NCBI GenBank assembly: GCA_015654925.1
Contig: JAATFX010000041.1
Location: 1-53,847, forward strand
Direction of reading: 5' to 3'
DNA: 53,847 nucleotides
Origin: Enterobacterales bacterium
GTDB taxonomy: Bacteria > Pseudomonadota > Gammaproteobacteria > Enterobacterales > Enterobacteriaceae
Shown here in pieces: positions 18,811 to 26,972 of this stretch. Numbering within the stretch: the first letter of the stretch is position 1; every line of letters begins with the position of its first letter. The notes below the pieces were generated by a model, which saw nothing but the letters and a program-made list of their open reading frames with translations, made no database searches and was not told the DNA's origin. The position numbers and the translations under genes were made by a program.

Positions 18811-19818
18811 TCAACTGCCGGGCAAGGCATAGGCTTCAGGGAAAAAGTAATCCTTCCAGGAAGCGGCGCTATTTTTCAAGACTCCCAGCTCGTGTAATTT
18901 TTCGGCATACACGAAGGTTTTCTGTGGCGCAATAGTGAAGTCATTTTCCGGATCGTTGACAATCTTCTCAATTAACTCCAGCGGCAGATTGGATTTTTCG
19001 ACGCGGATATAAATTTTCGCCGCTTCGTTCTTATCGGCCTTGATGATATCCGCCGCCTCGGCCAGCGCATCGAAAAACGCCCGGTAGGTTTTGGGATTTT
19101 CATCGTGGAATTTTTGCGTCGCATACAGCAGGTTAAATGTGCCTTTGCCGCCCAATACATCATAAGAACTCAATATCTTATGAATGCCGGGATGTTCCAG
19201 GGCCTGGTATTGGAACGGCGGGCTGGAAAAATGGGTGCTGATTTCCGAACCGCCGGCGATTAATGCGGTGGTCGCGTCAGGATGGGGCAGGCTCAGGGTA
19301 ATATTATCGAATTTCTTATATTCGGCGTTGCCGTACAGGCGGGCGGTTTCAATCTGCAAGGTACGCGACTGGAAACCCACGCCGGCCGCGGGTACGGCGA
19401 TCCGGTCTTTGTCGGTTAAATCGCGGATGCTTTTCACCGCCGGATTATTGCTTAACAAATAGTTGGGCATTGAACCGAGCGCGGCCACCGCCTTGACATT
19501 TTGCCGGCCGCGGGTGCGATCCCATACGGTCAGGGCCGGCGGTACGCCGGCGGAGGCCACGTCCAGCGCGCCGGTCAGCAAGGCTTCGTTCATGGCGGTG
19601 GCGCCGGAAATGCTGTGCCAGTCCACCTTGATATCCAGTCCCTGTTCTTTACCGTGTTTTTCTATCAGTTGCTTATCGCGCACCACATCCAGGATCAGAT
19701 AGCCGATGCCGAATTGCTGGGCGATACTAATAGTGCCTTCCGCCCGTACGGGGGCGACCGCTAAAAAAAATGAACCGAAAGCGGCAACCAGGCCGATTCG
19801 TTTAAACAGTGCATTCAT
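18811..19818 (-). CDS. ABC substrate-binding protein, sulfonate/nitrate/taurine type
   Basis: First gene of the leftward ABC operon. The 335-residue precursor has a signal peptide ending around PVRA (residue 26). The mature part shows ISIAQQFGIGYLILDVVRDKQLIEKHG and GALDVASAGVPPAL, characteristic of the SsuA-like fold. It faces the HcxB-like gene across a 252-bp promoter region that contains a perfect 16-bp palindrome. Association with Cbl, the activator of sulfonate use, favours an organosulfonate ligand, but the sequence alone does not define it. Confidence 0.88.
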   Translation of the reverse strand: MNALFKRIGLVAAFGSFFLAVAPVRAEGTISIAQQFGIGYLILDVVRDKQLIEKHGKEQGLDIKVDWHSISGATAMNEALLTGALDVASAGVPPALTVWDRTRGRQNVKAVAALGSMPNYLLSNNPAVKSIRDLTDKDRIAVPAAGVGFQSRTLQIETARLYGNAEYKKFDNITLSLPHPDATTALIAGGSEISTHFSSPPFQYQALEHPGIHKILSSYDVLGGKGTFNLLYATQKFHDENPKTYRAFFDALAEAADIIKADKNEAAKIYIRVEKSNLPLELIEKIVNDPENDFTIAPQKTFVYAEKLHELGVLKNSAASWKDYFFPEAYALPGS

Positions 19819-19909
19819 TAAATTAATCCCAAAGAGTTAACGTCATTTTTATTGCGTCCATCTTAGAGTCGAATACCCATTATGCGTAAAGTGTTTTTTG
19901 GAATAAATT

Positions 19910-19925
19910 ATAAGCATATGCTTAT
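19910..19925. promoter_or_regulatory. Palindromic operator candidate in the divergent sulfur promoter
   Basis: ATAAGCATATGCTTAT is a perfect 16-bp palindrome in the AT-rich gap between the two divergent operons. It is flanked by AAAGTG (19888-19893) and CACTTT (19935-19940), an outer inverted pair. The arrangement would suit a LysR-type dimer or tetramer such as the nearby Cbl. Which protein binds is inference. Confidence 0.45.
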
Positions 19926-20070
19926 GCGTTATTTCACTTTGCTTATGATTTTTTATGGAATAGCGCAATGCGGGCCTTTAGTTATTTTCCATCTATCTAT
20001 ATTTCATTCTTGTCGTTTGGCGGAAAGTTTATTGGCGATATAGTGCAGGCTTTGGAAGGAGAATAAAACC

Positions 20071-21108
20071 GTGCCGACTTTCCAGCACTCATTTTTAAGA
20101 GGGTTCCTTACTGCCCGGCTGACGGATATCAAGGTCGATGCGCATGTTGCGGCCGTGGTGGCGGATAATCTGGTAGAGTCCTGTTTAAAAGGGCACGATT
20201 CCCACGGCGTGACCATGCTGCCGCGCTACATCGCCGCCATCAATGAAGGCGGCCTGGACCCCCATGCCGAAGCTCGGGTTATCCTGGATGCCGGCGCGCT
20301 GCTTTCGTTTAACGGCGGCGGAGGATTCGGGCAGGTCGTGGGGCGCCAGGCGATGGCCGCAGGCATTGCGCGGGCCGCGCAATATGGCGTGGCGGTGGTC
20401 GGCATGGCCGACGCCCATCATCTGGGGCGCATTGGCGCCTGGGCGGAACAGGCGGCGGCGGCCGGACTGGTTTCCATTCATTTTGCCAACGTGAACAGCC
20501 GTTCCCCGGTGATGCCGTGGCAGGGACGCGAACCGCGCCTGGGAACCAACCCCTTCTGCGTCGGCATTCCCGCGGCGCATCAAGATCATCCGCTAATCCT
20601 CGATTTCGCCACCAGCATTATCGCCGGCAACAAGGCCAGGCTCGCCTGGAATGCCGGCCAGGAACTGGCTCCCGGCTGTGTCGTCAATGACCAGGGGCAG
20701 CCCGCCGTCGATCCGCGCTGGCTGATGACCGAGCCCTTCGGCGCCTTATTGCCGTTCGGCCAGCATAAGGGGTCCGGGCTGTCGGTGGTGTGCTCATTGC
20801 TCGGCGCGGCGCTGACCGGCGGCATGACCGAGCGCCATGACAATCGCGATAAACAGCGTATTCTCAATAGCATGCTGTCAATCTTGATTGACCCGGCCAA
20901 ACTCGGCGGCGCGAGTAATTATCCGCAGGAAATCGCCGGAATGATGGCGTGGGTGCGTAGCTCCCGTGACGACGCCGCGGTATTATTGCCTGGCGATGCG
21001 GAGCATGAAAAATATCAGCAGCGGCTCGCCGCCGGGATTTATATCGACGACGTCAGTTGGCGCCAGTTAGCGGCGCTGGAAAATTCGCCCCGGGCGTTGA
21101 AGGCCTAG
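20071..21108 (+). CDS. Malate/L-lactate dehydrogenase family oxidoreductase, HcxB (YbiC)-like
   Basis: NAD(P)H-dependent 2-hydroxy-acid dehydrogenase of the Ldh_2 family, 345 residues. This family includes HcxB, AllD, YiaK and the (R)-sulfolactate dehydrogenase ComC. Family marks are GHDSHGV near residue 42, AHHLGRIGAWAEQAA, GTNPFCVGIP and FGQHKGSGLSVVC. The start is GTG at 20071, preceded by AAGGAG; no closer ATG fits. It begins the rightward operon with the PLP enzyme and racemase, and lies divergent from the sulfonate-type importer. Oxidation of a sulfolactate-like compound is a plausible but unproven role. Confidence 0.88.
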   Translation: MPTFQHSFLRGFLTARLTDIKVDAHVAAVVADNLVESCLKGHDSHGVTMLPRYIAAINEGGLDPHAEARVILDAGALLSFNGGGGFGQVVGRQAMAAGIARAAQYGVAVVGMADAHHLGRIGAWAEQAAAAGLVSIHFANVNSRSPVMPWQGREPRLGTNPFCVGIPAAHQDHPLILDFATSIIAGNKARLAWNAGQELAPGCVVNDQGQPAVDPRWLMTEPFGALLPFGQHKGSGLSVVCSLLGAALTGGMTERHDNRDKQRILNSMLSILIDPAKLGGASNYPQEIAGMMAWVRSSRDDAAVLLPGDAEHEKYQQRLAAGIYIDDVSWRQLAALENSPRALKA

Positions 21109-21169
21109 CGGCATGCGCAAAAAAACGCCGGCCGGCCCCCATTTACCCATCCACTTTTAGGAATTCATT

Positions 21170-22177
21170 ATGCACCTTGCCCGTTTCCCCCGCCTCTCCT
21201 TAGGCCAGTTTCCCACCCCGCTGGAAGCCTTGCCGAATTTAAGCCGCTTTCTCGGCGGCCCGACCCTTTATATCAAGCGCGACGACAACACCGGATTGGC
21301 CAGCGGAGGCAACAAGACGCGCAAATTGGAGTTCCTGCTCGCCGACGCGGTGCGGCAAGGGGCCGACGTGGTGATAACCCAGGGCGCGACGCAGTCCAAT
21401 CATGTGCGCCAAACCATTGCCGGCGCTGCGAAAATCGGTCTGAAAACCCAGATTTTGCTGGAACGGCGGGTGGAAAAATTCGGCGAGGATTATCAGCGTT
21501 CCGGCAACGTATTGCTGGATAACCTGCTCGGCGGCACCGTGGTAGACCATCTGCCGGCCGGTACCGATATGCAGCAGGCCATGGAAACCTTGGCCGATAC
21601 CCTGCGCGCCCAGGGCCATAAGCCCTATGTGATCCCGGGCGGCGGCTCCAATCCTATCGGCGCGCTGGGATATGTGGCCTGCGCCGAAGAATTGTTGTAC
21701 CAATCCAGCCAGCAGCGGTTGCGCATCGATCGCATCGTCCATGCCACCGGCAGCACCGGCACCCAGGCCGGCCTGTTAGCCGGGCTGGAGGCCACCAACA
21801 GCGGCATTCCGGTCCTGGGCATCAGCGTGCGGGCGCCGCGGGCCAAGCAAGAGGAAAACGTTTATGCGCTGGCCGCCCGCACCTGGCAATTGCTTGGCGC
21901 GCGCGGCGAATTTCCCCGGGACCGGGTAGTGGTCAACAGCGATTACGTTGGGGAAGGGTATGGTTTGCCTACCTCGGGCACCCTGGAAGCGCTGCGGCTG
22001 CTGGCGCAGCTGGAAGGTATTCTGCTGGACCCGGTTTATACCGGTAAAGGCATGGCCGGGCTGATAGACCTGATCCGCAAAGGGCTTTTCAAGAAAGATG
22101 AGCACGTGGTGTTTATTCATACCGGCGGCTCGGCCGGGCTTTTCGGTTATCGTCAACTATTAGAGCAACAGGGGTGA
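21170..22177 (+). CDS. PLP-dependent D-cysteine desulfhydrase / cysteate sulfo-lyase family
   Basis: Member of the tryptophan-synthase-beta fold group that includes DcyD, ACC deaminase and the L-cysteate sulfo-lyase CuyA, 335 residues. The Schiff-base lysine is Lys49 in [11 protein letters not shown]. The QSNHVRQT motif (residues 75-82) binds the substrate carboxylate, and VIPGGGSN with TGSTGTQAG holds the cofactor phosphate. These enzymes release sulfide or sulfite, ammonia and pyruvate from a sulfur amino acid. It is followed by a racemase gene overlapping or abutting its stop, which fits a substrate needing stereochemical inversion. DcyD versus CuyA activity cannot be settled by eye. Confidence 0.88.
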   Translation: MHLARFPRLSLGQFPTPLEALPNLSRFLGGPTLYIKRDDNTGLASGGNKTRKLEFLLADAVRQGADVVITQGATQSNHVRQTIAGAAKIGLKTQILLERRVEKFGEDYQRSGNVLLDNLLGGTVVDHLPAGTDMQQAMETLADTLRAQGHKPYVIPGGGSNPIGALGYVACAEELLYQSSQQRLRIDRIVHATGSTGTQAGLLAGLEATNSGIPVLGISVRAPRAKQEENVYALAARTWQLLGARGEFPRDRVVVNSDYVGEGYGLPTSGTLEALRLLAQLEGILLDPVYTGKGMAGLIDLIRKGLFKKDEHVVFIHTGGSAGLFGYRQLLEQQG

Positions 22178-22179
22178 GC

Positions 22180-22887
22180 ATGAGCTCTTTCCTGTTAGGC
22201 GTGCTGGGCGGCATGGGGCCGTTGGCCACCGTGGATTTATTGCAAAAAATCATCGAGGAAACCCCGGCGCAAAGCGATCAGCAGCATGCGCCGGTGGTGG
22301 CCTGGAACGTGCCGCAAATCGCGGACCGGCAACGGGCGCTGGCGGGTACCGGTCCGTCGCCGCTGCCTGATTTGCTGCACGGGCTGGCGCAGCTTAACCG
22401 CGTCGGCGCCAGCCATATCCTGATTGCCTGCAATACCGCCCATCATTGGTATGATCAATTGGCGGCGGCCAGCGCGGCGCCGCTGCTGCATATCGCCGAT
22501 GCCACCAGCGAAAGCCTGCGCCTGCATCCCGCCGGACGGGTCGGATTAATCGCCACCCATGGCACCCTGGACGCCGGCTGGTTCCAGCAGCGTTTCGCCG
22601 CCTTGGGGAGCGAAACGCTGTCGCCGCTGCCCCGCGAAATGGACGACTGGTTTGTGCCGGGATGCTATGCGGTTAAACGGGGGGAGTTGCGGCGCGGCGG
22701 CGAGCTATTGGGCCAACTGGCGGGCGCGCTGGTCGCCCGGGGCGCCGAGCGGCTGGTACTGGCCTGTACGGAAGTGCCGCCGGCGCTGGCGGCCGTCGGT
22801 TCGCCCTGGCTCTCCATTAGCATCGACCCTACCCGGGCGCTGGCCCAAGCCGCGGCGCGCTTGTGGCTATCCCGGCGCGATGGCTGA
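22180..22887 (+). CDS. Aspartate/glutamate racemase family protein
   Basis: Cofactor-independent amino-acid racemase of about 235 residues. The family start GVLGGMGPLAT is present. The two catalytic cysteines sit in IACNTAHH (Cys84) and LACTEVPP (Cys196). The ATG at 22180 follows AGGGG by five bases and lies 2 bp past the stop of the PLP enzyme; an overlapping GTG at 22174 is an alternative. Such tight coupling suggests the racemase feeds the lyase, for example by interconverting D- and L-forms of cysteine or cysteate. This role is inferred from position. Confidence 0.88.
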   Translation: MSSFLLGVLGGMGPLATVDLLQKIIEETPAQSDQQHAPVVAWNVPQIADRQRALAGTGPSPLPDLLHGLAQLNRVGASHILIACNTAHHWYDQLAAASAAPLLHIADATSESLRLHPAGRVGLIATHGTLDAGWFQQRFAALGSETLSPLPREMDDWFVPGCYAVKRGELRRGGELLGQLAGALVARGAERLVLACTEVPPALAAVGSPWLSISIDPTRALAQAAARLWLSRRDG

Positions 22888-23167
22888 CGCAACGGCCGGT
22901 CGCAATAGCTTAAAAATGCACAAGGTTAGATAAATTTTGCCTTTGCCCGCCATGGATTAGGCATGCTTTGGCAAAATAAATTTTAATTATAAAAAAATAA
23001 TTTATAACCTATTGTTTATATTGTGTTTTAAAATAGCCTGCCCCTCAGCGATTAATTTGACATTCCTTTAGCATAAAAAACTATAAGTTACCCTTTTTTC
23101 TTATTTGTCCCCTTTGCTCTTCCTCGGTATGAATATAGCTATATTAGAGATAAAGGAGGTGTGTCGC

Positions 23168-24124
23168 GTGAACTTTCAGCAATTACGTATTATTCGGGAA
23201 TCTGCCCGGTGCAATTATAATCTGACTGACGTGGCCAGTATGTTATTTACCTCCCAGTCCGGGGTGAGCCGTCATATTCGTGAGCTGGAAGAAGAGCTTG
23301 GCGTCGAAATTTTCATCCGGCGCGGAAAGCGCTTGATTGGCATGACCGAGCCGGGCAAAGCCCTGTTGGCGGTCGCGGAACGTATTCTCAGCGATGCGAA
23401 TAATATCCGCCGCATTGCCGACGTTTTTGCCAACAAGGACTCCGGCGAACTTTCCATCGTGACCACCCATACCCAGGCGCGTTACAGTTTGCCCGCGGTG
23501 ATTAAAGAGTTCCGCGCGCTCTATCCCCGGGTTCGGCTGGTGCTTAACCAGGGGAGCCCGGAAGAGATCGTCTCCATGTTGCAATCCGGCGAAGCCGATG
23601 TCGGCATCGCCAGCGAAAAGCTGATGAGCGAGGAACAATTGGCGGCGTTTCCCTATTACCGCTGGCATCATGCAGTGCTGGTGCCGGAAGGGCATCCCCT
23701 TACCAATGAAGGCGAGCTTACGCTGGAAATCCTTAGCCAATATCCGCTGGTTACCTACCGGCGCGGCATTACCGGCCGCTCGCGGCTGGACATCGCTTTC
23801 CAGGCGGCCGGCCTGAAGCCGGAAGTGGTTTTGAGCGCCCAGGATTCCGATGTGATTAAAACCTATGTGGAGCTTGGCCTGGGCGTCGGCCTGCTGGCGG
23901 ATATGTCTTATAACCGCGAGCGCGATACCGGACTGGTCAGCATCAACGCCGAGCATTTATTCGAAGCCAATACCGTCTGGCTGGGCGTTAAACGCGGCCA
24001 ATTGCAGCGCAAATACGCCTGGCGCTTTATCCAGCTTTGCAATCCCCAGCTCTCCTTGACCGAAATCGAGGAGCAGGTGTTATCGCCCAGTGCGTCCGAG
24101 CCGGCGCTGGATTATCAAATTTAG
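23168..24124 (+). CDS. cbl: Cbl, LysR-type regulator of sulfonate utilisation
   Basis: CysB-like LysR activator, 318 residues. It matches E. coli Cbl almost block for block: NFQQLRIIRESAR, LTDVASMLFTSQSGVSRHIRELEEELG (HTH), TTHTQARYSLP, TYRRGITGRSR, LSAQDSDVIKTYVELGLG, and the same C-terminal DYQI. Cbl switches on sulfonate-sulfur genes (ssu, tau) when sulfate and cysteine are scarce; adenosine phosphosulfate is the anti-inducer. The start is GTG at 23168, directly after a near-perfect SD AAAGGAGGTG; an in-frame ATG upstream lacks an SD. Its placement downstream of the lyase-racemase genes ties the locus to sulfur starvation. Confidence 0.93.
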   Translation: MNFQQLRIIRESARCNYNLTDVASMLFTSQSGVSRHIRELEEELGVEIFIRRGKRLIGMTEPGKALLAVAERILSDANNIRRIADVFANKDSGELSIVTTHTQARYSLPAVIKEFRALYPRVRLVLNQGSPEEIVSMLQSGEADVGIASEKLMSEEQLAAFPYYRWHHAVLVPEGHPLTNEGELTLEILSQYPLVTYRRGITGRSRLDIAFQAAGLKPEVVLSAQDSDVIKTYVELGLGVGLLADMSYNRERDTGLVSINAEHLFEANTVWLGVKRGQLQRKYAWRFIQLCNPQLSLTEIEEQVLSPSASEPALDYQI

Positions 24125-24197
24125 TTTTACCACGCGGATTATTTATTGACCCCGCCCCTGCCTGCGATGGGCAGGGAAGGGAGGAGGGACGGTAGCT

Positions 24198-25373
24198 TCA
24201 ATCTACCGATTCCGCCTGGGCGGCGCCTTGGTGTTGCAGCAATGCGTTCAGGGCTTCGTCGGCCAGCCGCGCGAAATATTCCGCCGCCGGATAAATAGCC
24301 TGTTCGCTGGGATTAAACCGCGGGTGGTGCAAACCGAATTCACTGGCCGAACCAATACTCACAAAGGTTCCCGGCACCTGTTGTAAATAGAGCGAAAAAT
24401 CCTCCCCGCCCATTTGCAGTTCCGCTTCCTGTACCTGATAGCCCGCCTCGGCGGCCACCCGTTGGCTGAAGTCCGCCCATTGGGGGGTATTGACCACCGC
24501 CGGGGGGCCGGGATACCAATTAAGCCGCGCCTCTGCGCCCATGGCGCTGGCAACCCCGTCAATGACCCGGGTAAGTATCTCGGGGATCCGCTCACGCACT
24601 TTTACATTGTGGGTGCGCACCGTACCCTCCAGCTCCACCGTTTGCGGCAGGACATTCCAGGTATTGCCCCCCTGGATGCGGGTTACGCTGACCACCAACG
24701 ATTCCAGCGAGCTGAAGTTCCGGCTCGGCAGGGTTTGCAGGGCGTTGACAATTTGGCTGGCGGTGACAATGGTGTCGATGCCTTGCTCCGGTTTGGCCGC
24801 ATGGGCGCCTTTGCCGGTCACGGTGATCTGAAAGCGATCGATATGGGCATAAAACGCGCCGCCCCGGGTGGCAAAGGTGCCCACCGGGAGTTCGGGGGCG
24901 TTATGCATGCCGAATACCGCCGATACATGTTCCAGCGCGCCGGCTTCTATCAGATGGCATGCGCCATTAAAATTTTCCTCCGCCGGTTGGAATAGCATCC
25001 TGACCGTGCCGGGGAGCGTGGCTTCGCGCGCCTTGAGCAGCATAGCCGCCCCCAGCATCACCGAAGTGTGGACATCATGGCCGCAGGCGTGCATGACCCC
25101 CGCGCGGCGCGAACTGAACGGCACGCCGGACATCTCTTCAATCGGCAGCGCATCAATATCCGCGCGCAGGGCGATAATAGGGCTTTTTTTCAGGCCGATT
25201 TCCGCGACCACGCCGGTTTCAAGTTTCAGCGGCAAGATCCGGATGCCCGCTTCGCGCAGCCAGCCGGTGATTTTTTCGGTAGTGGCGTACTCCTGATTGG
25301 AAAGTTCGGGATGGGTGTGCAATTCGCGTCGACAACTAATCAATTTTTCAGCAAGTGTGCCAGACATAGGCAT
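24198..25373 (-). CDS. M20D-family metal amidohydrolase
   Basis: Cytoplasmic amidohydrolase/deacetylase of 391 residues, related to hippurate hydrolase and to the N-acyl-cysteine-conjugate deacylases of sulfur salvage. The metal site is visible in HACGHDVH (His95, Cys97, His99) and FQPAEEN (Glu132 catalytic, Glu133), with a later GGEDFSLY. The insertion domain is present (residues about 180-290). The start is ATG at 25373 or the ATG two codons on; neither has a strong SD. It is convergent with cbl, so it is separately transcribed. Removal of an N-acyl group from a sulfur amino acid is a reasonable guess given the locus. Confidence 0.88.
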   Translation of the reverse strand: MPMSGTLAEKLISCRRELHTHPELSNQEYATTEKITGWLREAGIRILPLKLETGVVAEIGLKKSPIIALRADIDALPIEEMSGVPFSSRRAGVMHACGHDVHTSVMLGAAMLLKAREATLPGTVRMLFQPAEENFNGACHLIEAGALEHVSAVFGMHNAPELPVGTFATRGGAFYAHIDRFQITVTGKGAHAAKPEQGIDTIVTASQIVNALQTLPSRNFSSLESLVVSVTRIQGGNTWNVLPQTVELEGTVRTHNVKVRERIPEILTRVIDGVASAMGAEARLNWYPGPPAVVNTPQWADFSQRVAAEAGYQVQEAELQMGGEDFSLYLQQVPGTFVSIGSASEFGLHHPRFNPSEQAIYPAAEYFARLADEALNALLQHQGAAQAESVD

Positions 25374-25468
25374 GACCGTTCTATAAGGGAAAAATTTATC
25401 TTAGCGGGTAATGTTAAATCGCGGTAAATACTGTTCGGTTATATTACATAGCCATCAGATATGATAAG

Positions 25469-25494
25469 AAAAAACGGGGCCGGTTTCGGCCCCG
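25469..25494 (-). terminator. Rho-independent terminator of the SDR gene
   Basis: On the minus strand, CGGGGCCG-AAAC-CGGCCCCG (8-bp perfect stem) is followed by six T residues. It lies 33 bp past the SDR stop codon. Confidence 0.9.
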
Positions 25495-25527
25495 CCCGGG
25501 TAAGGCTAAAACGTTTTTTCCGGTGGG

Positions 25528-26379
25528 TTATTCGTCCGCGGGAAAATCGGCTCCGCGGGTGACATCGGCCCAGCCGTCAAAATCCCGCTGCAGCAATTTG
25601 ATTTTTTTGTGGGCATTTTCCAGCGCGGGGTTACCCAACAGCAGCCGCAGGGGCGGCTGTTTGGCTTCCACCGCCTTGACAATGGCTTTTACGGCGCGCA
25701 CCGGATCGCCGGCCTGCTTGCCGCTGTTGCCGCGGCTGGCGCGGGCGCGCACATGGGCCGTCTCGGCGTAGTCATCAATGGTTTGCGGCGCTTCATTGGC
25801 CGAACGGCCGGCCCAGTCGGTGCGAAACGGACCCGGCTCGACGATCAGCACTTTGATGCCCAGCGGTTCGACTTCCTGCGCCAGCGACTCGGACAGGGCT
25901 TCCACGGCGAACTTGGTGGCATGGTAAAAGCTCAGCGAGGGGAAGGTGGTAATGCCGCCGATGGACGAAATGTTAACGATGGTGCCGGCACGCTGCTTGC
26001 GCATGGCGGGCAGGGTGGCGCGGGTCATGGCGGTCAGGCCCCAGACATTGATATCGAACATCCGATGCACATCATCCAAATTACTTTCTTCAAACGAACC
26101 GAAATAACCAATACCGGCGTTATTCACCAGTACGTCGATGCGGCCAAATTGCTTTAGGGCTGCGTTGACGGCGGCATCGACCTGATCTTGCTGGGTGACA
26201 TCGAGTTTTAGTACCAGCGCATGGTCTTCATGACCGGCTATCAGGGAACTGACCTGATCCGGATTACGGGCCGTGACCACGGTCGGATAGCCGAGGGAGA
26301 GGGTATATGCGGCCAGTTCGCGGCCAAAACCCGTGGAACAGCCGGTAATGAACCATACTGGTTTTTGTTGTTGCGTCAT
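25528..26379 (-). CDS. SDR-family oxidoreductase
   Basis: Short-chain dehydrogenase/reductase, 283 residues. The Rossmann glycine motif is TGCSTGFG (about residues 13-20), the structural NNAG is at about residues 87-90, and the catalytic Ser-Tyr-Lys lies in NISSIGG...SFYHATKFAVE. The 'classical' layout and the PGPFRTDWAG segment match the generic oxidoreductase/retinol-dehydrogenase-like group found beside many regulators. It has its own terminator and a long upstream gap, so it appears monocistronic. The substrate is unknown, and membership of the neighbouring sulfur locus is not shown. Confidence 0.85.
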   Translation of the reverse strand: MTQQQKPVWFITGCSTGFGRELAAYTLSLGYPTVVTARNPDQVSSLIAGHEDHALVLKLDVTQQDQVDAAVNAALKQFGRIDVLVNNAGIGYFGSFEESNLDDVHRMFDINVWGLTAMTRATLPAMRKQRAGTIVNISSIGGITTFPSLSFYHATKFAVEALSESLAQEVEPLGIKVLIVEPGPFRTDWAGRSANEAPQTIDDYAETAHVRARASRGNSGKQAGDPVRAVKAIVKAVEAKQPPLRLLLGNPALENAHKKIKLLQRDFDGWADVTRGADFPADE

Positions 26380-26817
26380 CGTAATTCTCCAGGTTGTTCA
26401 ATAGGATAGTAGCTATAAAGCCGCTGATGGGACGCCGGGGAACTGCCCCGCGCCGGAACATGCGGCTTGATTCGCCGGGTAGATACTGTGCCGGGGTACA
26501 TAGTGAAGTATGCCGGGGCGCGCTGCAACCGCGGCGTTTTTTTACGGTATCGCGCGCGGCGACGGAACAACGTCACTAACGGTGTGATAGCAAGTTAATC
26601 CATACCACCCTCCACTAATGAATGCTTTGTGATAGCAATGTTAATAATAAAAAACATGCCGCGATGATCAAACCCAAAAATGTATGTTGCCTATCATTTA
26701 GGCATTTTTTCTTATTTTATTTTTTCTCTTTGCCTCAAGTATTTTATCCATATGCGATTAAAAAAAAGTTGAAGCATAAAAAATAACTGCAGTAACACGA
26801 TTGAAATCTAAAGGTTC

Positions 26818-26886
26818 TGTGAGGTTAATCACGCTAAACAGCTAATCTCGATAATATACTCCGCTCGAAATAGAAACTGCATTTCA
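26818..26886 (+). promoter_or_regulatory. exuT promoter: CRP site, -10 and KdgR-like box
   Basis: TGTGA-GGTTAA-TCACG (26818-26833) matches the CRP half-sites with one mismatch. A -10 TATACT lies at 26855-26860, predicting a start near 26867 and placing CRP at -41.5, the class II position. Immediately downstream, GAAACTGCATTTCA (26873-26886, about +7 to +20) resembles the KdgR box GAAAC-N4-TTTCA and would act as a repressor site. The rest of this 590-bp gap shows no gene. Confidence 0.6.
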
Positions 26887-26972
26887 ATTTTTATGAATAT
26901 TCGTTTCTTTTTGTTGTTTTCCCGTTTTCTCGTTCTCACAGTGTCATGAAAATTTGTCTGGGGTGGTAAAAA

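Noticed and set aside
24145..24185. Stem CCCTGCC / GGCAGGG between cbl and the M20 gene
   Set aside because: There is no T-tract on either strand and the flanks are GC-rich, so it is not confidently a terminator.
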